From NCBI GenBank assembly GCA_003175985.1, contig PSRJ01000372.1, positions 1 to 64,000 on the forward strand: a stretch of DNA of 64,000 bases. Direction: 5' to 3'. Shown piece by piece: positions 57,884-64,000 of the stretch (position 1 is the first letter of the stretch; every line of letters starts with the position of its first letter). The position numbers and the translations under genes are program-made. Origin of the DNA: Terriglobia bacterium. GTDB lineage: Bacteria > Acidobacteriota > Terriglobia > Bryobacterales > Bryobacteraceae. The notes beneath the pieces were generated by a model that saw nothing but the letters and a program-made list of their open reading frames with translations, did not search any database and was not told the DNA's origin.

Positions 57884-60874
57884 TCAATCGATCACGCGCA
57901 CGTTCACAGATGTGCTGACGCCGGATTGTGTAACGGTCAGGGGGACTTGATTTCCCACTGGCGGTTTTCCTGGCGCCTGCGCGTTAATCTGGTAAATGCC
58001 TACCTCGCCGGGCGCCAAACCGGCATAGTTCACAGCCAGCGGCATGCCGCCTAACCGTACCTCAGGGGCAACCACCGCGATCGCAAGCGGTGCAGCGGGG
58101 GCAGGAAGGCCGCTGTCTACTTCGGGAGAAGTCGCTCCGAGCCCGGTTGCATAGATACTGATGATGTCACCGGAGTGAATCGGGTTCGACGGTGTTACCA
58201 GTTCCTGATTGCTCGCCTTCACCACGACGGGGATGCCACTCAGTGAGCCGGCGGCGCCGCTTTGAAAGATTCCGGGCGCGACCGATTGTATGTTGAGGTA
58301 ATAGTCGTCGCTAGCGCCGCCCGGTGTGTAGAGCGTCATCGTCGCCCGGCCTTCCAGATGGATTGGCAGCTGGGCGTTGATCTGCGAAGGCGATGCGAAC
58401 AGCATCGGAATTGCTGCGCCGTTGACTGTAAGACAGGATTGGCCGATTGCGGTGGGCAGAGGAATCTCAGAGGTGGCAATGTTGGTCGGGTTCAAATTCG
58501 CGCCAAACACGGAAATCAGCGACCCTGGAGCAACCAGGCTGCTCAGACTGGCGGCATTCGCGACGCGCGCGATCGAGGGCGGCACGACTGCCGCGTCAAA
58601 ACTCCATGCGACGGCCGTGAAGCCGGAGGTGGTGAGGACAACCATGGCCTGGCGATTGGACAGGGGCGCCACAGCGCGGGTAAACACAGAGCTCACCGCG
58701 GAAGTGAGCGGCAATTCCGCCAGGCGTGTAGAGCGCAGCTGGCTCCCGGTTGTCAGATCGACACGCGCGAGCGAGGCTGAGGCGGGCGCCGGCGCTTGCG
58801 AGCCCGTCACGCGCAGCCCTTGACCGTCGATAAACGCGAAACCGGCCAGAAACTCCGCGCCATTCCAGGTGGTGACCGGAACCAAAGAGGCATTCAGCAG
58901 GCTGTTGCCCGCCGCGTACCAGCCATCGTTCGAGGTGGCATAGGCCCCGGCCAAGGTCGTTCCGATCTTCCTCGATACTGTGAACAGGTCCGTGCCCGCG
59001 TCGTAGAGCATAACTGTTCCATCGGCGGAAGCGGCAAGTATCGAAGCTCCGTTGGGTGTGGCCGCCAGGACTGTATCGAGGTGGATGGAATTCTGGAAAA
59101 CGCCCAGGGTTGGCAGAGTCGAAGCGGTGCGCGACGCCAGATCGATCCTGTCGATTGTGTTTGGACCACCGGCAACCCGGGAGGATGCCAGAATCGAGCC
59201 CCCCGAGGAAGCAATGGAACGAGGGTAGTGGCCGTGCGGGAATGCAACGGGAGCAAGCGGCGTCAAGGTATCCAGATCGTAAACGGATGCGATTTGCGAG
59301 TTGTCATGGCCCACCAGCAGAAATTTGCGGTCAAAGGTGATGGCCATGCGCGTGGGTGTGTTGCCGGTTCGCAACGTGGCGACGGGGGCCATACTCGAGC
59401 CGTCGAACACCAGGAGCTGGTTGCGATCCTGCCGCAACACGTAGAATCGATCGCGCACGGGATCAGCCAGCAAATCGACCAAAGTGCCAGGAACGTCCGT
59501 GGCCGAACCACGCTCATCGGGGCGCTGGTTATTTACCAGAAGCCGAACCGGATCGGGCAGGTTGACGGCCTCCGAGGAGCTGATACTCAAAAGGCCTGAG
59601 GCGGTACCCCGGCTACCCTGAAACACGCTGGGATCGATCTGAACCCGTACAGTGGCGGGGGTACGCCCGGAACTCGGCGTGATCGTCACGCCGGCCAGAT
59701 CCGTCGTGAGCGCAAAATCTGTCTGTCCGCCGCCGGGGTCGACGATCTGAAACGACTTCGTGATCGCTCCACGCTGGCAGAAATTCCCACGGAAGAGCAG
59801 ATCTTCGCGATCGGCCGTGAGGCGATGCATCCGGTTCAAGGAGCCCACCGGAAGGACCAGGACGCCGCTGTCGGAGACGGCGTATAGAGTCGAGCCGGTC
59901 TTATCCAGCACAGCCCGTCCCGCGAGGTTTTCGGGAAGTTGCAGCTTTTCGCGGACCGTCAGATTATCGGCATCGGAGATGTATAGGACGGGCGGAGCTC
60001 CGGGCGCGGCATTGGCATCGGGAATTTGGGCGTATATTGTGCCGGCCGCGGAATCGATGGCGTGCGATCCAACAGCGAGGAGGCCGGCGGCATTCGGAAA
60101 TTGCGCCAGCAATACGCCGGTCCGGCTGAACATCGCCCACCCGGCCGCCCAATAGGAACCATCTTTCGCCGCGCTGACCACCCGGGGACCTAATGCCGGC
60201 GTGGCCGTGTACCCGGTTACGGAAACCTGGCGGGAGGCTACATCGTAGCGGAAACGGATGGTGTCCGCCAAACCAAAAATGAAGCGGCCATCGGCGGAAG
60301 CTGCCAGGGCTGCCGCTACGATCTGCACCGGCGGTGTACCTGGTGCAGCGGGAATGCTATTGGCGGTTACGTTCGCTACCGTGCTGACGAAATCGGTCCG
60401 TCCGCTGGCAGGATCCAGCAGAAGAAACTGTGTAGTTGTAGCAATCAGCGCCAGTCCGTCGGCGCCGAACGCGACACCCAGGGGCGGGTCACCCAAGGCG
60501 AACGTCTGCCGGCCATTGCTGACACGGTCCACGATACTGATGGCATTACTGGGCGATCCGGGCGGTTGTACGTTCCCGAAATGGGTTGCAACCAGGTAGC
60601 GCCCGTCCGGCGACAGGGCGAGCGAAGAAGGCGCCGGCGCCACGTGGAGCGAACTATGAATCGTGTTGTCCGCCAGTGACATTACATCGATCCGGCCCGC
60701 AGTGAAATTGGCAATGTAGAGAAGTCCGCGGGGCTCGTCGAGTGCGATATCGGATGCTTCACCGGCGATGGCGATTACGTTGCCGGCACTGGCGGCGTAC
60801 CCGGGTACCAGACTGGCCATGGTTCCGGCGATCCAAACAACTCGGGCCAGGGCCTTATGCTTTTGCAGCCGCAT
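57884..60874 (-). CDS. large secreted beta-propeller protein with TIGR03437-type C-terminal domain
   Basis: RVANAASLSSLVAPGSLISVFGANLNPT...MLFASPSQINAQLPIHLEGRATMTLYTPGG...VAPGIFQSG. Confidence 0.82.
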   Translation of the reverse strand: MRLQKHKALARVVWIAGTMASLVPGYAASAGNVIAIAGEASDIALDEPRGLLYIANFTAGRIDVMSLADNTIHSSLHVAPAPSSLALSPDGRYLVATHFGNVQPPGSPSNAISIVDRVSNGRQTFALGDPPLGVAFGADGLALIATTTQFLLLDPASGRTDFVSTVANVTANSIPAAPGTPPVQIVAAALAASADGRFIFGLADTIRFRYDVASRQVSVTGYTATPALGPRVVSAAKDGSYWAAGWAMFSRTGVLLAQFPNAAGLLAVGSHAIDSAAGTIYAQIPDANAAPGAPPVLYISDADNLTVREKLQLPENLAGRAVLDKTGSTLYAVSDSGVLVLPVGSLNRMHRLTADREDLLFRGNFCQRGAITKSFQIVDPGGGQTDFALTTDLAGVTITPSSGRTPATVRVQIDPSVFQGSRGTASGLLSISSSEAVNLPDPVRLLVNNQRPDERGSATDVPGTLVDLLADPVRDRFYVLRQDRNQLLVFDGSSMAPVATLRTGNTPTRMAITFDRKFLLVGHDNSQIASVYDLDTLTPLAPVAFPHGHYPRSIASSGGSILASSRVAGGPNTIDRIDLASRTASTLPTLGVFQNSIHLDTVLAATPNGASILAASADGTVMLYDAGTDLFTVSRKIGTTLAGAYATSNDGWYAAGNSLLNASLVPVTTWNGAEFLAGFAFIDGQGLRVTGSQAPAPASASLARVDLTTGSQLRSTRLAELPLTSAVSSVFTRAVAPLSNRQAMVVLTTSGFTAVAWSFDAAVVPPSIARVANAASLSSLVAPGSLISVFGANLNPTNIATSEIPLPTAIGQSCLTVNGAAIPMLFASPSQINAQLPIHLEGRATMTLYTPGGASDDYYLNIQSVAPGIFQSGAAGSLSGIPVVVKASNQELVTPSNPIHSGDIISIYATGLGATSPEVDSGLPAPAAPLAIAVVAPEVRLGGMPLAVNYAGLAPGEVGIYQINAQAPGKPPVGNQVPLTVTQSGVSTSVNVRVID

Positions 60875-60935
60875 AAGACTCTTATCGGAGGAGTCGATAA
60901 GTTTCAACAGAGTGCGCGACCAAACAAAGAGAAGG

Positions 60936-63179
60936 TTGGGTAACTGTCTCAGGGCGAAGGCGTGGTTGCTGACCATCCTGTTCCCGGCGGTTTTGCCAGC
61001 AGACAGCAGCGTGGCGATGACCCGCGTATCGGCAACCGGTCCCGATGTTCTGTTTCAGGTGGATCAACAGTGGGTTAGCGGGAACGCGGTTTTTGCCTGG
61101 CCGGCCGGAAGCAAGCACACGCTGCGCATCGATCCGCTGACGTATTCACCGCTGCTTTTGAAAACCCGGTATTTCTTCAACTGGTGGCAAAGTTCGGCGG
61201 GACCGCTGAGTTCTCCCTCCAACGAAGTCGTGATCACGGCGGATCCGCGCATTACGTGGTATAACGCCGACCTGAAAACCCAATACGCGATTACCCTTAG
61301 CTTTTACCCGTGCACCGATCAACCTTGCAACTCTCCCGGCACCGTGTGGGTGGGCCAGGTTCCTTTTCCCGGAAATACAGACGTCTGGTGCGATGCGGGG
61401 GTGACGGTGGCTGTCGAGGCGGTTCCCAATACCGGTTACGTATTTGCGGGCTGGTGGCAGGGAGGCGGAAGCCTGGGGCCGCTGTATTCGTTCGTTGTGA
61501 ATGCGCCGGTCACCGTGTATCCGCGTTTTTCCCCGGCGCGCAAGATCCAGTTGAGTAGTTCACCCCAGGGGCTGCAACTCCTGGCCGACCGGACTGTTGT
61601 GTTTGCCCCGGTGACGCTGGAATGGGGATTCGACACCCGGCACGATCTCGGCGTAGTTACGCCTCAGAGAGATAACCACGGACGTACGTGGGTTTTCCAG
61701 TCGTGGAGTGACGGCGGTCTGTTGAATCACTCGTATTCGGTAGCGCCAATGACAACGGCGGACTCCGTGGAAGCCCGATTTGTACGGGCGGTCGAGACCT
61801 TGGTGGCAACGGAGCCGCCTGGCCTTTCCGTAAAAGTGGATGGTGGAGATGTCACGACCCCGAAGGATTTCTTTTGGGGTGCAGGCGACACTCACACCCT
61901 GGCTGCGCCCTTACATCAAATCGATGCCACCGGCGCGCCGTGGACATTTCGCGCCTGGTCCAACGGCGCACCGGCGCAGCAGACCATCCAACTGGCGCCG
62001 GAACAGGCGGACGGTGGGATCCGTGTGACCGCGGTCTACAACCCGCTCAGCCGGATCCGCATGGAAAGTGTGCCTAACGGCGTGCCCGTGACAGTGGATG
62101 GGGCCGATTGCATCACTCCTTGCGAAATCGAGCGCGCCGTGGGAGCGAGCGTGCGGCTGGTCGCGCCGCCCGCTCTACCTGGAGGAGACGGTGTGCGTTA
62201 TCAGTTCGAAGGTTGGGAAGGAGCCGAAGGAGGCTCACTCCAAGCTTCGGCCGGCTTTCGCAGGGTGACAGCCCGGTACAGCGCCTGGTATCGCCTCACC
62301 CTCGCGAGCCGGCCGGCCGATAGCGGATCGTGGCAGGCCACACCTTCGTCGGCCGACGGCTTTTACCCCGCCGGTACGTCTGTGGCTCTCGCTTTTCTGC
62401 CCGCGTCAGGCATGCAGTTTCAGGGTTGGGAGTTGGACTTGGCGGGCACAAACAATCCTGCCAGCCTGGTAATGAATGCGCCTCACTCCGTAAGGGCGGC
62501 GGCGCAAGCGCTGCCACCGGCTCCCCCGCGGTTACGCGTATCCAGCGCGGCGGGCGACACCACGGCCGTGGCGCCGGGGTCCATTGTTTCTTTATTTGGA
62601 GCGGAGCTTGCCGGCGTGACAGCAGGCAGCACAGCCGATCCGCTGCCCCAGTCCTTGGGGGGCGTCAGTATTCGTTGTGCCGGACGGTTGATGCCTCTCC
62701 TCTATGTCTCACCGGGCCAGATCAATTTTCAAATGGCCGGAGACCTGGAGCCTGGCGCCTACAAGCTGGAATTGTACCGGGAGGGAGCGCCGGTTCGGAG
62801 CGCCGATTTCACTGTGGAAAGCCACGTCCCGGGGCTGTTCACGTCTACCCACGCAGACGGAAGCGCCATCACTCCCGATTCGCCTGCGCATTCCGGCGAG
62901 CGCGTAGTGCTGTACGGAACCGGCTTCGGTCCCTACGTCTTCAAGTTGTTGGACGGATTCCGCGTACCGGCCAGCCCGCCGGACCCAGTGACTGACACTT
63001 TGGAGGTTCTTGTATCCGGGCGCGTGCTGACGCCGGAATTTGCCGGCGCCACTCCTGGCATGACCGGAATCGCCATGGTACAGGTGGTCCTTCCGCAAGA
63101 CATGCCGGAAGCCGAAACGGAGTTTTCAGTCAGGATCGGCGGCGTCGAGAGCAACCAATTGCGGGTGATGGTGAGGTAA
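60936..63179 (+). CDS. secreted repeat protein (PEGA/InlB-like repeats) with TIGR03437-type C-terminal domain
   Basis: TTG start, signal LRAKAWLLTILFPAVLPADSS; C-terminal APGSIVSLFGAELAG...PLLYVSPGQINFQMAGDLEPGAYKLELYREG. Confidence 0.78.
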   Translation: MGNCLRAKAWLLTILFPAVLPADSSVAMTRVSATGPDVLFQVDQQWVSGNAVFAWPAGSKHTLRIDPLTYSPLLLKTRYFFNWWQSSAGPLSSPSNEVVITADPRITWYNADLKTQYAITLSFYPCTDQPCNSPGTVWVGQVPFPGNTDVWCDAGVTVAVEAVPNTGYVFAGWWQGGGSLGPLYSFVVNAPVTVYPRFSPARKIQLSSSPQGLQLLADRTVVFAPVTLEWGFDTRHDLGVVTPQRDNHGRTWVFQSWSDGGLLNHSYSVAPMTTADSVEARFVRAVETLVATEPPGLSVKVDGGDVTTPKDFFWGAGDTHTLAAPLHQIDATGAPWTFRAWSNGAPAQQTIQLAPEQADGGIRVTAVYNPLSRIRMESVPNGVPVTVDGADCITPCEIERAVGASVRLVAPPALPGGDGVRYQFEGWEGAEGGSLQASAGFRRVTARYSAWYRLTLASRPADSGSWQATPSSADGFYPAGTSVALAFLPASGMQFQGWELDLAGTNNPASLVMNAPHSVRAAAQALPPAPPRLRVSSAAGDTTAVAPGSIVSLFGAELAGVTAGSTADPLPQSLGGVSIRCAGRLMPLLYVSPGQINFQMAGDLEPGAYKLELYREGAPVRSADFTVESHVPGLFTSTHADGSAITPDSPAHSGERVVLYGTGFGPYVFKLLDGFRVPASPPDPVTDTLEVLVSGRVLTPEFAGATPGMTGIAMVQVVLPQDMPEAETEFSVRIGGVESNQLRVMVR

Positions 63180-63232
63180 GCAGGGCGCGGAGGTGTTCCG
63201 GAAGACCGCGCCCCGGCAGGATAGCATTGGGG

Positions 63233-63328
63233 CTACTCGGTGTTGCGGCCGCGGCGCCGCCTAAGAATCAAGATCCCAAACGCCACAGCAACCGCCGCAC
63301 AGACGATTCGAATCACAGTCGGATCCAT
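63233..63328 (-). CDS. 31-aa single-TM microprotein
   Basis: Hand-read: MDPTVIRIVCAAVAVAFGILILRRRRGRNTE; AAAGGAGAG about 8 nt upstream of ATG; hydrophobic core then Arg-rich end. Below the ORF-track cutoff. Confidence 0.6.
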   Translation of the reverse strand: MDPTVIRIVCAAVAVAFGILILRRRRGRNTE

Positions 63329-63364
63329 TTCCAGCTCTCCTTTCTTGCCTTACTCATCGGCAGA

Positions 63365-64000
63365 TTACATGTTTTCGATCATAGGGAGAAGATCCCTGAC
63401 CAGCCGCGTAATCACGGGGCCGAGCGTCACCACAAACAACGATGGGAGGACGCAGAAGAAGATCGGAAAAACCAATTTGACGGCGAGCTTTGCAGCGCGC
63501 TCTTCGGCGCGTTGCCGGGCCATAATCCGCATATATTCGGAATGCCCGCGGAGGCACTGCGCCACGCTGGTTCCGAAACGATCGGTTTGCACCAACACGG
63601 CCACCAGCTTTTTCAGTTCGTCCACGCCGGTGCGGTCCGCGAGGTTGTGCAGCGCTTCCACTCTGCGCTTCCCGGCGCGCATCTCCAGGTTGATGAGTGC
63701 GAATTCGTCACAGATCTCGGGGTACGCGAACTGTAGTTCTTTGGCCACCTGCAAAATGGTCTGGTCCAGCCCCAGCCCCGATTCGACACAGACCACCATC
63801 AAGTCCAAAGCGTTAGGCAGTCCGCGCTCGATGGAGCGCTTGCGGCGGCGGATACGGAACAGGAGATATTGCATGGGCGCGCGATACCCGGCGACCACCG
63901 CGGCCGCGATCAGCAGAACCAGGTTTTCGGCGGATGCCCCCGATCGAAAGGCCAGAATAATACCGATGGCAGACAGAGCAACCGTGGAGACGGCCCTTGT
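63365..64000 (-). CDS. tadC: type II secretion/Tad pilus F-domain protein TadC (5' end runs off window)
   Basis: GLPNALDLMVVCVESGLGLDQTILQVAKEL...FGTSVAQCLRGHSEYMRIMARQRAEERAAKLAVKLVFPIFFCVLPSLFVVTLGP; frame stays open upstream to 64000. Confidence 0.85.
   Translation of the reverse strand, partial: TRAVSTVALSAIGIILAFRSGASAENLVLLIAAAVVAGYRAPMQYLLFRIRRRKRSIERGLPNALDLMVVCVESGLGLDQTILQVAKELQFAYPEICDEFALINLEMRAGKRRVEALHNLADRTGVDELKKLVAVLVQTDRFGTSVAQCLRGHSEYMRIMARQRAEERAAKLAVKLVFPIFFCVLPSLFVVTLGPVITRLVRDLLPMIENM

Overview
The window reads as a 64 kb chromosomal segment from an Acidobacteriota/Solibacter-like bacterium. That assignment is inferred from Oar-like TonB receptors, TIGR03437-type C-terminal domains, S8 peptidase NVVWGT repeats, CadC-like winged-helix membrane proteins and BshC. 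Recognisable modules, left to right: an ECF sigma/anti-sigma/TonB-receptor cassette (1-4.0 kb); a heavy-metal RND efflux operon next to several proteins with His-rich tails (5.1-13 kb); PQQ dehydrogenase, cytochrome and monooxygenase-like genes (16-20 kb); a hemopexin-repeat protein fused to a possible cysteine-peptidase domain (20.2-21.5 kb); ECF sigma plus triple VOC domain; rpsT; an S8 peptidase followed by HD-GYP/GAF; large secreted proteins and a second Oar-like receptor (33-41 kb); a complete IS1-family element of about 2.98 kb with cargo genes (41,498-44,477); argC-argB-argA-like; PAS/degenerate GGDEF-motA-motB; purA; bshC; larB; a divergent pair of TIGR03437 proteins; and a tadC fragment. 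The strongest new observation is the IS1-like element. It has 26-bp terminal inverted repeats (24/26 matches), an exact 8-bp target-site duplication, and two cargo genes (winged-helix and membrane-anchored), and it sits in the promoter region of argC. Other leads are a pair of duplicated promoters upstream of adjacent secreted-protein genes, two microORFs missing from the ORF track, and the hemopexin-peptidase fusion. I saw no rRNA, tRNA or CRISPR array by eye. All family assignments come from reading the sequence, with no database search.
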